Origin: Paracoccus denitrificans
Lineage (GTDB): Bacteria; Pseudomonadota; Alphaproteobacteria; Rhodobacterales; Rhodobacteraceae
Assembly (NCBI GenBank): GCA_005768755.1
Contig: VAFL01000014.1
Coordinates: 1 to 64,000 of the forward strand
DNA: 64,000 bases
Reading direction: 5' to 3'
Part shown: positions 50,458 to 58,971 of the stretch, piece by piece
Numbering within the stretch: the first letter of the stretch is position 1
How the letters are laid out: each line of letters starts with the position of its first letter
Notes under the pieces: model-generated
What the model saw: only the letters and a program-made list of their open reading frames with translations
What the model was told of the DNA's origin: nothing
The model's database searches: none
Translations under genes and position numbers: made by a program

Positions 50458-50850
50458 GTGGACCGCGTGATTTCCGCAAGCAGCATCGCCGCGTCAGGGA
50501 TGCGCGCGCAGGCCGACCGGCTGCGCCATATTTCTGAAAACATCGCCAATGCCGATACCCCTGGTTATCGCCGCAAGCTTGTCACTTTCGACGCCGCAAT
50601 GGACGGCGGCAGATCATCGGGGCTGGTGACAGCTTCGGCGCCACATCTCGATCGGACCGAACTGAGCGAGATCTATGATCCTGCCCATCCGATGGCGGAC
50701 GCGCGCGGCTTCTACGACGGCTCGAACGTCGATCTTGTGATCGAGATGGCCGACGCCCGCGAGGCCAGCCGTAGTTACGAGGCGAATCTGCGGGTGTTTG
50801 AACAATCCCGTCAGATGTCATCCTCGCTGCTTGATCTGCTGCGTCGCTGA
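50458..50850 (+). CDS. flgC: Flagellar basal-body rod protein FlgC
   Basis: FlgC is a rod component. The 130-residue protein has the signature ENIANADTPGYRRKLVTF and the C-terminal FEQSRQMSSSLLDLLRR coiled helix. It starts with GTG at 50458, three bases after flgB, and a GGAGGGG ribosome site lies just inside the end of flgB. The length is typical. Confidence 0.95.
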   Translation: MDRVISASSIAASGMRAQADRLRHISENIANADTPGYRRKLVTFDAAMDGGRSSGLVTASAPHLDRTELSEIYDPAHPMADARGFYDGSNVDLVIEMADAREASRSYEANLRVFEQSRQMSSSLLDLLRR

Positions 50851-50861
50851 AAGGACTACTC

Positions 50862-51140
50862 ATGATTTCCGCCAACAGTGCCATTACCGCCTATCTGCGC
50901 GCGACCGAGGCTGCACCGCCGCAGCCAATCGCCGAAAGCGGGCTGACAAGTGCCGCGCAAGAGTTCGAAAAAGTCATGACCGCCGCCGATCAGACTGCGA
51001 TCGGCGCGATGTCCGGCACGACCGACACCCATGCCCTGGTGCAATCGCTTACCGAAGCAGAGCTCGCGCTCGATGCGGCGGTGGCGATCCGCGACAAGGT
51101 CGTCGAGGCATATCAGGAAATCCTCAGGATGCCGGTCTGA
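50862..51140 (+). CDS. fliE: Flagellar hook-basal body complex protein FliE
   Basis: FliE links the MS ring to the rod. The 92-residue protein matches FliE in length and in its C-terminal half (ALVQSLTEAELALDAAVAIR, then VVEAYQEILRMPV). It lies between flgC and fliQ, the usual order in this group. AAAGGA serves as ribosome site. Confidence 0.93.
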   Translation: MISANSAITAYLRATEAAPPQPIAESGLTSAAQEFEKVMTAADQTAIGAMSGTTDTHALVQSLTEAELALDAAVAIRDKVVEAYQEILRMPV

Positions 51141-51141
51141 C

Positions 51142-51408
51142 ATGGATGAAAACCTGATCTTCGATCTTACGCGGCAGGCGCTGTGGATTGCCGTACGCAT
51201 GTCTGCTCCATTGCTGGCAGTGGCCTTGGTGACCGGCGTCGTCATCGGCCTGTTCCAGGCGCTCACCTCGGTCCAGGAAATGACGCTGACATTCGTGCCC
51301 AAAATCGGTCTGATGCTTGCGGTGTTCTGGGTTTCGATGAGCTTCATGACCGCAGTTCTTGCAGGCTTTTTCACCGATAGCCTGCTGCCCTTGATGCAGG
51401 GGGGCTGA
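51142..51408 (+). CDS. fliQ: Flagellar export gate protein FliQ
   Basis: FliQ is part of the membrane export gate. The 88-residue protein has two hydrophobic helices around TGVVIGLFQALTSVQEMTLT, the hallmark of the family. The start at 51142 (MDENLIFDL) gives the family length; the frame open upstream overlaps fliE and is not coding. FliP and FliR genes are not in the window. Confidence 0.95.
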   Translation: MDENLIFDLTRQALWIAVRMSAPLLAVALVTGVVIGLFQALTSVQEMTLTFVPKIGLMLAVFWVSMSFMTAVLAGFFTDSLLPLMQGG

Positions 51409-51411
51409 AGG

Positions 51412-52128
51412 TTGGATAATGCGATTTATGCCGGTCTGACGCGGCAATCGGGCCTGATGCGCGAAATGCGCGTCATCGCAAACAATATTGCCAACGCAGA
51501 AACCACCGGCTTTCGACGGGAAGGCGTGATCTTCTCGGAATATCTTGCATCAACGGGGAACCGGCGCGAGGGGCTGTCTATGGCCAATGCGCGTGGGCGA
51601 TTGCTGGATCTGGACCAGGCCGGCATGTCGATGACGGGCGGCACTTATGATCTGGCGATTGACGGCCCGGGCTTTTTCGCCGTCCAGACCCCCGATGGCA
51701 TCAGGATCACCCGCGCGGGCGCTTTCCTGACTTCCCCCGAAGGTGAGTTGATGAACGCCGATGGTCATCGCCTTCTGGACGAGGGTCAGGCCCCGGTCCA
51801 GATCCCGGCAGGCGCGGCAAGTGTCGTGATTGGCCCCGACGGTACCGTTTCTGCCGACGGAGAACAGATTGCGCGCGTAGGACTGTTTGCGGCGCCTGAC
51901 CCGGGAACGATGTTGCGAAGCGGCGGCACGATGTTTGCGACCGATGGCGGCCTTGAACCGGCGTTGGATGCCAGCGTGCAGCAAGGGTTCCTGGAAGGGT
52001 CCAACGTCGATTCCATCGCCGAAATCAGCCGCATGATCGAAGTTCAGCGCGCCTATGAAATGGGCCAGAACCTGCTGGACCGCGAAGACAAGCGCATCCG
52101 CGACACAATTGCGTCCATGACGCGTTAA
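51412..52128 (+). CDS. flgF: Flagellar basal-body rod protein FlgF
   Basis: FlgF is a proximal rod protein. The 238-residue protein has the signature ANNIANAETTGFRREGV, the central GPGFFAVQTPDG block and the C-terminal MIEVQRAYEMGQNLLDREDK. It starts with TTG at 51412, three bases after fliQ, with GGGG and AAGG upstream. It precedes flgG. Confidence 0.94.
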   Translation: MDNAIYAGLTRQSGLMREMRVIANNIANAETTGFRREGVIFSEYLASTGNRREGLSMANARGRLLDLDQAGMSMTGGTYDLAIDGPGFFAVQTPDGIRITRAGAFLTSPEGELMNADGHRLLDEGQAPVQIPAGAASVVIGPDGTVSADGEQIARVGLFAAPDPGTMLRSGGTMFATDGGLEPALDASVQQGFLEGSNVDSIAEISRMIEVQRAYEMGQNLLDREDKRIRDTIASMTR

Positions 52129-52140
52129 CGGAGACCTCGT

Positions 52141-52926
52141 ATGAAGGCCCTGCAAATCGCCGCAACCGGCATGAGCGCGCAACAAACGCGCGTCGACGTG
52201 ATTTCAAACAACCTCGCGAACATGTCTACCACCGGCTATAACGCCCGGCGCGCTGATTTCGCGGATCTGCATTACCAGCAGGCGGTCCGGCCTGGTTCGA
52301 TCTCTGCATCCGACGGAACGGTCATTCCCGCCGGCATCCAGCTTGGCCTTGGCGCGCGCCCGACCGCCGTCACCGTGACGGTTGCGCAAGGCACGCTCAG
52401 CGCGACGGGGGGGGACCTTGATCTTGCCATCGACGGCCACGGATATCTGGAAGTCATCATGCCCTCCGGTATCTCCGGTTATACGCGCGACGGTGCATTG
52501 AAGCGTTCACCTGACGGTCAGGTTGTGACCTCGGACGGCTATCCGGTGGCACCAGGGATCACGATACCGGACGATGCGCGTAGCGTGACGATCAATGCAG
52601 ATGGCGAAGCCTACGCCTATTTCGACGATCAGGTTGAACCAGAATTGTTGGGTCAGTTCAGTCTCGCCAGCTTTACCAATGAAAAGGGCCTCGAAGCGAT
52701 CGGCTCCAATCTGTTTCTGGAAACCAATGCCTCGGGTCCGGCACTTGTCTCGCTGCCCGGCCAGGAAGGTGCCGGCACTCTGCGTCAGGGCTACCTGGAG
52801 GAAAGCTCTGTCGATCCCGTTCGCGAGGTCACGGAGCTTATCAAGGCGCAGCGCGGATATGAACTGAATGCGAAGGTCATCACTGCCGCCGACCAGATGC
52901 TTGGCGCAACTGTCCAGGTGCGCTGA
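52141..52926 (+). CDS. flgG: Flagellar distal rod protein FlgG
   Basis: FlgG forms the distal rod. The 261-residue protein has SNNLANMSTTGYNARRADF, the GHGYLEVIMPSG block and the C-terminal LIKAQRGYELNAKVITAADQ. The length is normal. The stop overlaps flgA by one base (TGATG). Confidence 0.97.
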   Translation: MKALQIAATGMSAQQTRVDVISNNLANMSTTGYNARRADFADLHYQQAVRPGSISASDGTVIPAGIQLGLGARPTAVTVTVAQGTLSATGGDLDLAIDGHGYLEVIMPSGISGYTRDGALKRSPDGQVVTSDGYPVAPGITIPDDARSVTINADGEAYAYFDDQVEPELLGQFSLASFTNEKGLEAIGSNLFLETNASGPALVSLPGQEGAGTLRQGYLEESSVDPVREVTELIKAQRGYELNAKVITAADQMLGATVQVR

Positions 52927-53360
52927 TGCGTGGGATTGTCCTTTCACTCTTGCTGTCTGCCATCCCCCTTGGCGCAAAAGCCGCAATCGTGGCGGCGCAC
53001 AACCTGCCCGCCGGTACGGTGTTGAGCGAGACCGATCTGGTCTGGGACGAGGATGTCGCGGGCGGATTGACCGATCCGGAGCTGGCGATCGGCAAGCAGG
53101 TGCGCGTGGCCATCTACGAAGGCCGCCCGGTTGTCGCAGGTGCGTTGCGCGTGCCGGTTCTTGTCAGCCGCAACCAGATCGTCCGCATTGCCTATGACAG
53201 CGGCATGCTGCGGATCGAGGCCGAAGGCCGCGCCCTGTCCGAGGGCGCCGCCGGTGATCTGGTCAGGGTGATGAACCTGTCCTCTCGAAAGACGATTTCG
53301 GCGGTTGTCGCCCCCGATGGAACGCTTCTGGCAAATGCCGGCACACTGGAGATGAAATGA
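52926..53360 (+). CDS. flgA: Flagellar P-ring formation chaperone FlgA
   Basis: FlgA is a periplasmic chaperone for FlgI P-ring assembly. The 144-residue protein has a short signal peptide and the SAF-type domain: AAHNLPAGTVLSETDLVW and GKQVRVAIYEGRPVVAGAL. It is shorter than E. coli FlgA, as in many alphaproteobacteria. It overlaps flgG by one base and flgH by 4 bp. The P-ring gene flgI is not in the window. Confidence 0.93.
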   Translation: MRGIVLSLLLSAIPLGAKAAIVAAHNLPAGTVLSETDLVWDEDVAGGLTDPELAIGKQVRVAIYEGRPVVAGALRVPVLVSRNQIVRIAYDSGMLRIEAEGRALSEGAAGDLVRVMNLSSRKTISAVVAPDGTLLANAGTLEMK

Positions 53361-54091
53361 AACGCTTCGCCCTAGTTCTTTGCGCCGTGGCCATGTCGTT
53401 GACCGGCGCCTGCAACCGTGTGGATCATATCGGCCGGCCACCAACGATGACCGTGCCGCAGAGCACGCCCGAATTCGTCGCCATGACAGAGCCGGAGCTG
53501 GATCTGCCTGAGGCACCGCAGCGTCCTGAAGCGCGAGCTTCGCTTTGGGCCGGAGAGCGAAATTCTCTGGTTCGCGATCGCCGCGCGGCGACCCGCGGCG
53601 ATATCCTGACCGTGGTCATCGAGATCGACGACAAGGCAGAGATATCGAACAGTTCCAGCCGGTCGCGATCGGCCGCGGATTCGGTCAGTATCCCTGAATT
53701 CGGTGGGCTGCCGCAAAGCCTGAACAAGAAGATGACCGATGGCGCGTCAATGGAGCGGCTGGTTGAGGCCGATGCAGATTCGTCGTATAAAGGGAATGGC
53801 AAGGTGTCGCGTCGCGAAAAGCTGACTTTGCGCGTCGCTGCGACGGTGATCGACCGGTTGCCCAACGGTACACTTCATATTGAAGGCAGTCAGGAGGTTC
53901 GCGTCAATTTCGAGATGCGAGATCTGACCGTATCTGGCTTCGTGCGGCCAGAGGATATCGGTCGCGATAACGATGTGCCTTATGACCGCATTGCCGGCGC
54001 GCGGATTTCTTACGGCGGGCGCGGTCAGATCAGCGATGTGCAGCAGCCACGCTATGGTCAGCAGATCGCAGATATCATCCTGCCTTATTGA
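53357..54091 (+). CDS. flgH: Flagellar L-ring lipoprotein FlgH
   Basis: FlgH forms the L ring in the outer membrane. The 244-residue protein has a lipobox with Cys19 (LTGAC), the motif SLWAGERNSLVRDRRAATRG and DILTVVIEIDDKAEISNSS, and the C-terminal VRPEDIGRDNDVPYDRIAGA. It overlaps flgA by 4 bp (ATGA). Confidence 0.96.
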   Translation: MKRFALVLCAVAMSLTGACNRVDHIGRPPTMTVPQSTPEFVAMTEPELDLPEAPQRPEARASLWAGERNSLVRDRRAATRGDILTVVIEIDDKAEISNSSSRSRSAADSVSIPEFGGLPQSLNKKMTDGASMERLVEADADSSYKGNGKVSRREKLTLRVAATVIDRLPNGTLHIEGSQEVRVNFEMRDLTVSGFVRPEDIGRDNDVPYDRIAGARISYGGRGQISDVQQPRYGQQIADIILPY

Positions 54092-54100
54092 GGTGATACG

Positions 54101-54652
54101 ATGATCAGGAAGCTCGTATCCGCTGTTGCCATCATTCTCGCCTTCGCGGGCGGGCTTTACGCCGGGGATATCATGCGCGCTGGCAGCGCGGCGAAGACCG
54201 CGACGCAGGATCACGCGGCAGACGCGGCGGTTGTCAGCGATACGGACGCTTCGCATGCTGACGCAGATGTGGCCGCAGCAAAGACCCCGCCCGGAAATGG
54301 GGGCAGCCACGCAGCGCCGGACGCCGAGATGTCATATTACCGTTTCCCGACCCAGTTCTTCGTGCCGGTCATGCATGGGGATCGGCTGGACGGAATGATG
54401 GTCCTCACCCTGAGCGTGGAGATGCCGGCCGATCTTCAGGAGGAGGTATTCAAGAAAGAGTTTCGGCTGCGCGACGCCTTTCTGCGGACGCTGCTGATCC
54501 ATGCCAATACCGGCGGCTTTGACGGCAATTTCACCATCGAACCCCGCATGCGGCGATTGCGCGAGGCGTTGATGGCGACAGCAACCGAGGTTTCGGAACA
54601 TATGGTCACGGATGTGCTGATTGAGGATATTGCACGCCAGGATGCCACCTGA
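54101..54652 (+). CDS. fliL: Flagellar basal body-associated FliL family protein
   Basis: FliL binds the stator and modulates motor torque. The 183-residue protein has one N-terminal membrane segment, a linker of about 60 residues rich in Ala, Asp and His, and a periplasmic FliL domain (LTLSVEMPADLQEEVFKKEF and the C-terminal EHMVTDVLIEDIARQ). The match is moderate and context decides: it follows flgH by nine bases and ends the operon. A GC hairpin follows. Confidence 0.85.
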   Translation: MIRKLVSAVAIILAFAGGLYAGDIMRAGSAAKTATQDHAADAAVVSDTDASHADADVAAAKTPPGNGGSHAAPDAEMSYYRFPTQFFVPVMHGDRLDGMMVLTLSVEMPADLQEEVFKKEFRLRDAFLRTLLIHANTGGFDGNFTIEPRMRRLREALMATATEVSEHMVTDVLIEDIARQDAT

Positions 54653-54662
54653 CTGCTCTGTG

Positions 54663-54687
54663 CCGGGGCGCTGTGGCGTTGCCCCGG
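54663..54687 (+). terminator. Hairpin after the flagellar operon
   Basis: Stem CCGGGGC / GCCCCGG with an 11-base loop lies ten bases after the fliL stop. There is no T run, so efficiency is uncertain. A second small palindrome GTGGCCG-TAA-CGGCCAC lies at 54780-54796. Confidence 0.45.
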
Positions 54688-54822
54688 GAGTTGGCGTGAA
54701 CAAGGGATAGTTCCCTGACCCTCACAGCCGCCGCATCAAGGCCTTGCGCACCACTGTCGGATCGCGGCAGAAGTTGGCCGTGGCCGTAACGGCCACGCAT
54801 TGGTCAGATTGCGAGGGTTGGC
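54688..54822. other. Spacer between flagellar operon and GT2 gene
   Basis: This spacer holds the promoter of the GT2 gene, a small palindrome at 54780-54796 and the ribosome site GAGGG at 54813-54817. I see no other gene. Confidence 0.3.
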
Positions 54823-55758
54823 TTGGCACGGGTGATGATCGGATTGGCGCTTTTTCAGGGCGCCGAACATATCGCCGCGCAGTTGGCCAGTATCGCACGC
54901 CAGACCCATACGGATTGGCGGCTGGTGGCATCCGATGACGGGTCGAAAGACGATGGTCCAAGGATGCTGCGCGAATTCGCCGCTGCCCGCCCCAAAGGGC
55001 AGGTCGAACTGGTGGAAGGTCCGCGCAAGGGGGCGACAGCGAACTTTCTTTCGCTGCTGGACCGGGCCGAGCCCACAGAATTCGTAGCCTTCGCCGATCA
55101 GGACGATGTCTGGAACGAAGACAAGCTGGAACGTGCATTTGCCTGTCTGAGCGCGAATAATGCAGCAGGGCTATACTGCGCACGCACCACAATCTGTGAC
55201 GAACAGCTAAACCCTCTGGTTGCGTCGCGACATTTCAAAGGGCCGTTCAATTTCAACAACGCGCTGATCCAGGCTTTGACGGCGGGTAATACGCTGCTTT
55301 TGCCGCCTGATACGGTGGCCCTGCTCAGGCGCTCAGCCCCTGCCGCGATTTCCGCCGGAATTGAGTCGCATGACTGGTGGATTTACCAAATGGTATCCGG
55401 CGCAGGTCTGGGCATCTTCCGCGACGAGCAGGAAGTGCTTTTGTATCGCCAGCATGGCGACAATCTGAAAGGCCGCAATGATACGTTTCGCGCGATGGCG
55501 ACTCGTCTCGCGCAGCTCTTCTCGGGGGATTATGCGAGTTGGCTTCACGCCAATGTCACCGCGTTGCTGGCGGCCGAACACGAACTGACGCCGGACAACC
55601 GGGCGGCACTGCACAGGTTTGCCAAGGCCCTGTATCTTCCCGGTCCGCGAATGGCCATTGCGATGCGCAGGCTGGGCGTGCGTCGCCAGACTGCTGCCGG
55701 CAACACGGCATTCTACGCTGCCGCCTTGGCCGGGCGCCTGCGCCGCAGGGCTGGTTAG
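54823..55758 (+). CDS. Glycosyltransferase family 2 (GT-A fold)
   Basis: The 311-residue protein has the GT2 pattern: IASIARQTHTDWRLVASDDG near the start, with SDDGSKDD, and a DXD-like EFVAFADQDDVWNEDKLERA. This subgroup resembles rhamnosyl- and other LPS transferases (WbbL/RfbF type). That would fit the dTDP-rhamnose genes nearby, but the donor is not proven. It starts at TTG 54823 with GAGGG five bases upstream; ATG 54835 is an alternative. Confidence 0.88.
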   Translation: MARVMIGLALFQGAEHIAAQLASIARQTHTDWRLVASDDGSKDDGPRMLREFAAARPKGQVELVEGPRKGATANFLSLLDRAEPTEFVAFADQDDVWNEDKLERAFACLSANNAAGLYCARTTICDEQLNPLVASRHFKGPFNFNNALIQALTAGNTLLLPPDTVALLRRSAPAAISAGIESHDWWIYQMVSGAGLGIFRDEQEVLLYRQHGDNLKGRNDTFRAMATRLAQLFSGDYASWLHANVTALLAAEHELTPDNRAALHRFAKALYLPGPRMAIAMRRLGVRRQTAAGNTAFYAAALAGRLRRRAG

Positions 55759-55873
55759 ACGCAATTCGGCCGGGCGTGTTTGCGGTAATGCGCCGGTTGA
55801 CGGGGCCGCCGGTTCGGTCCTATGCGTCGGAGCGACGTCTTCCGCCGAACCAGCCGTTTCCGAAAGGACTGTG

Positions 55874-56572
55874 ATGAGCTTTGACCGCAGCATCAAGATC
55901 GCCCCATCGATCCTCTCTGCCGACTTTGCCGATTTTGGCCGCGAGATCCGCGCCATCGAGCAGCAGGGTGCCGATTGGGTCCATGTCGACGTCATGGATG
56001 GCCATTTCGTCCCGAACCTGACCTTCGGCCCCCCTGCCGTCAAAGCCTTTCGCCCGCATGTGCAAGGCGTCATGGATGTTCATCTGATGATCTCACCGGT
56101 TGACCCCTATATCGAGGCCTATGCCGATGCCGGTGCGGATCTGATCACCGCACATGTCGAGGCCGGGCCCCATATTCACCGCACGCTTCAGGCGATCCGT
56201 GCCACGGGCAAGAAGGCGGGTGTGGCGCTGAACCCTGGCACGCCGCTGGAAAGCATCGAATATGTGCTGGATCTTGCCGACATGGTGCTGATCATGTCGG
56301 TCAATCCTGGTTTTGGCGGCCAGAAGTTCATTCACAGCCAGGTCGACAAAATCGCCCGACTGCGTGGCATGATTGGCGACAGGCCGATTCATATCCAGGT
56401 CGATGGCGGAATCGACCCCAAGACTGCGGGACTCGTGGCGCGGGCTGGGGCGGATGTGCTGGTCGCAGGCTCTGCCGTGTTTCGCGGCGGCTCGGTCGAT
56501 CAGGCACAGGTCTACGGTGACAATATCCGTGCCATCCGCGAGGCCGCGGACGCAGCTTTGGCGCAGGGATAG
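55874..56572 (+). CDS. rpe: Ribulose-phosphate 3-epimerase
   Basis: Rpe interconverts ribulose 5-phosphate and xylulose 5-phosphate in the pentose phosphate and Calvin cycles. The 232-residue TIM barrel has IAPSILSADFADFG, HVDVMDGHFVPNLTFGP, MSVNPGFGGQKFI and QVDGGIDPKT. AAGGA six bases before ATG 55874 sets the start. It is three bases upstream of gph, so the two form an operon. No other Calvin cycle gene is nearby, so the oxidative pentose route is more likely. Confidence 0.97.
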   Translation: MSFDRSIKIAPSILSADFADFGREIRAIEQQGADWVHVDVMDGHFVPNLTFGPPAVKAFRPHVQGVMDVHLMISPVDPYIEAYADAGADLITAHVEAGPHIHRTLQAIRATGKKAGVALNPGTPLESIEYVLDLADMVLIMSVNPGFGGQKFIHSQVDKIARLRGMIGDRPIHIQVDGGIDPKTAGLVARAGADVLVAGSAVFRGGSVDQAQVYGDNIRAIREAADAALAQG

Positions 56573-56575
56573 GTC

Positions 56576-57217
56576 ATGATCGTTATCTTCGACCTCGATG
56601 GCACCCTGATCGACAGCGTCCCGGACATTCACGCCACGGCCAATGCCGTCCTTGCGGATGAGGGATTGGCAGACTTTGATATCGAGACGATCCGCAGCTT
56701 CGTGGGCCGGGGCGTTCCGATGCTGGTCGGGCAGATGCTGGACGCGCACGGCATTTCGGATACAGAGCGGGCCGAACGGATGGTGGCGAACCTTGTGGCG
56801 CGATATGAAACAGCCGTCGGACTGACCGTGCCCTATCCCGGGGTGGAGGCCGCGCTGAAGGTCCTGCAGGCACGCGGCGACATTCTTGGGATCTGCACCA
56901 ACAAGCCCGCTTTACCGGCCCAGGCCGTTCTGCGTCACTTACGGCTCGACACGTATTTCGCCGAAGTGATCGGGGGCGATAGCGGCCTGCCGCGCAAACC
57001 CGACCCGGCAATGCTGCAGCGTATCCACCAGAATCTGGGTGGTGGTGAAGCAGTCTATGTCGGCGACAGTGAAACCGATGCCGAGACAGCATCGGCGGCC
57101 GGTCTGCCGCTGTTCCTTTTCACCGAAGGTTATCGCAAGGTGCCTGCCGAAAGCTTGCCGCATCGCGCCCTGTTTTCGGATTTCTCGGATCTTCCGGCGC
57201 TGATCTCAAGGTCCTGA
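56576..57217 (+). CDS. gph: Phosphoglycolate phosphatase (HAD family)
   Basis: Gph hydrolyses 2-phosphoglycolate, formed by DNA repair or by Rubisco oxygenation. The 213-residue HAD protein has VIFDLDGTLIDS at residues 2-13, GICTNKPA and VYVGDSETDAETA. The rpe-gph pairing is common and supports the name; other HAD sugar phosphatases remain possible. It ends tail to tail with rfbA. Confidence 0.9.
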   Translation: MIVIFDLDGTLIDSVPDIHATANAVLADEGLADFDIETIRSFVGRGVPMLVGQMLDAHGISDTERAERMVANLVARYETAVGLTVPYPGVEAALKVLQARGDILGICTNKPALPAQAVLRHLRLDTYFAEVIGGDSGLPRKPDPAMLQRIHQNLGGGEAVYVGDSETDAETASAAGLPLFLFTEGYRKVPAESLPHRALFSDFSDLPALISRS

Positions 57218-57235
57218 TCCGCGCCTGCAGCGACG

Positions 57236-58108
57236 CTATTTCAGCAGCGCCGCCAGGTAACGGCCATAATCATTCTTGGCGAATTGCTTGGCACGGCGGG
57301 ACAATTGCTCATCGTCGATCCAACCCCGTTCAAAGGCGATCTCGTCGGGAGAGCCGGTTTGAAGGCCCTGCCGCTTTTCCAATGTGCGCACAAAATTTCC
57401 CGCATCCAGAAGACTGCCGTGGGTGCCCGTATCCAGCCATGCATAGCCGCGGCCCATCCGCTCGACCGACAACAGCCCTTCGTGAAGATAAGTCTCGAGA
57501 AGCGAGGTTATTTCCAGTTCCCCGCGTTCGGATGGCTTGACCTCGGCGGCCCGCGCGGGTGCGCTGCCGTCAAGGAAGTAAAGGCCGGTCACGGCGAAAG
57601 ACGATGGCGGGTTGGCGGGCTTTTCAATGATCGCGCGGACGCGGCCATCGCGTTCGAAATCGACGACGCCGTAGCGTTCGGGGTCAGCGACGCGATAGCC
57701 GAAGACGGTGCCTCCAAGTGTGCGGCTGTCGGCAAGCGCAAGCAATTGCGAAAGACCGTGACCGAAGAAGATATTGTCACCCAGAACCATGGCCGAGCCG
57801 GCACCGCCAAGAAAGTCCCGCGCCAGCAGATAGGCCTGCGCAAGCCCGTCCGGCGACGGCTGGATGATATAGCTGAAGTCCAGTCCCCATTGGCTTCCGT
57901 CGCCCAAAAGGCGCTGGAACTGGGATTGATCTTCGGGCGTGGTGATGATGGCGATTTCGCGGATGCCAGCCAACATCAGCGCCGTAATCGGATAATAGAT
58001 CATCGGCTTGTCATAGATCGGCAGAAGCTGCTTCGAGAGCCCCATCGTGATCGGATAAAGCCGCGTGCCGGAACCGCCGGCCAGAATGATGCCCTTGCGC
58101 GCTGTCAT
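57236..58108 (-). CDS. rfbA: Glucose-1-phosphate thymidylyltransferase
   Basis: RfbA (RmlA) makes dTDP-glucose from dTTP and glucose 1-phosphate, the first step to dTDP-L-rhamnose. The 290-residue protein has GIILAGGSGTRLYPITMGLS, KPMIYYPI, GDNIFFGHGL and DTGTHGSLLDAG. I start at 58108, where ATGA overlaps the rfbD stop. The frame further upstream lies inside rfbD. It is the last gene of the rhamnose operon. Confidence 0.97.
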   Translation of the reverse strand: MTARKGIILAGGSGTRLYPITMGLSKQLLPIYDKPMIYYPITALMLAGIREIAIITTPEDQSQFQRLLGDGSQWGLDFSYIIQPSPDGLAQAYLLARDFLGGAGSAMVLGDNIFFGHGLSQLLALADSRTLGGTVFGYRVADPERYGVVDFERDGRVRAIIEKPANPPSSFAVTGLYFLDGSAPARAAEVKPSERGELEITSLLETYLHEGLLSVERMGRGYAWLDTGTHGSLLDAGNFVRTLEKRQGLQTGSPDEIAFERGWIDDEQLSRRAKQFAKNDYGRYLAALLK

Positions 58109-58956
58109 GCGTCCAACTCCTTGATGACGTGGGCCAGCGAGTGTCGCCAATCGGGTCTTTCGATGCCGAAGTTATGGGAAATGGCGGCGCAATGCAGGCG
58201 TGAATTCAGGGGACGGCGCGCAGGGGTCGGATAGTCGCTGGTGGGGATGTCGGCCACTTCGGGCGACAGCCCAGACTGATCGAAGATCTCTCTTGCGAAA
58301 TCGGCCCAGCTGACATCGGGCGCGCCCGAGAAGTGATAGATGCCGCCTTTTTCCGGATCTCTGGCTATCGCGTCGGCCATATCAAGTGCGGCAGCCGCGA
58401 TATCGGCCGCGGCGGTTGGCCCGCCGATCTGGTCGGCGACGATGGTCAGGCGGTCGCGTTCGGCCCCAAGACGGCGCATTGTCTTGACGAAATTATTGCC
58501 GTGGGCCGAGAAGACCCAGCTGGTACGCAGGATTGCATAACGTCCGCCGGCTGCGACGATGGCATCTTCGCCCTCCAGTTTGGTCTGGCCATAGACGCCA
58601 AGCGGGCCGGTCTCGGCATCTTCTGCGCGGGGCTGGTTGCCCGATCCGTCGAAGACGTAATCGGTCGAGATGTGGACGAAGGGAATATCCAGATCGGCGC
58701 AGGCGCGCGACATCGCTGCGGGGGCCTTTGCATTCACCAGGCGCGCTGTTTCGACGTCGCTTTCGGCCTTGTCGACCGCCGTATAGGCGGCAGCGTTGAT
58801 GACGGCATGCGGCTTATGTGACCGGATCAGCGCAGCGCAGGCAGAGGGATCGGTCAGATCGGCCTGATCGCGCCCTGCGAAACAGGCATCGGGCGCGATG
58901 CGCGCCAGTTCCTGCGCGACCTGTCCGGTTTTCCCGAAGACGAGCAAGCCTTCCAT
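58105..58956 (-). CDS. rfbD: dTDP-4-dehydrorhamnose reductase
   Basis: RfbD (RmlD) reduces dTDP-4-keto-L-rhamnose to dTDP-L-rhamnose with NAD(P)H. The 283-residue short-chain dehydrogenase has the Rossmann motif VFGKTGQVAQEL, AAYTAVDKAE, STDYVFDG and the YGQTKLEGE catalytic Tyr-Lys pair. It lies 15 bp after rfbB and overlaps rfbA. Confidence 0.96.
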   Translation of the reverse strand: MEGLLVFGKTGQVAQELARIAPDACFAGRDQADLTDPSACAALIRSHKPHAVINAAAYTAVDKAESDVETARLVNAKAPAAMSRACADLDIPFVHISTDYVFDGSGNQPRAEDAETGPLGVYGQTKLEGEDAIVAAGGRYAILRTSWVFSAHGNNFVKTMRRLGAERDRLTIVADQIGGPTAAADIAAAALDMADAIARDPEKGGIYHFSGAPDVSWADFAREIFDQSGLSPEVADIPTSDYPTPARRPLNSRLHCAAISHNFGIERPDWRHSLAHVIKELDA

Positions 58957-58971
58957 TACAGCGGTCCTTCC

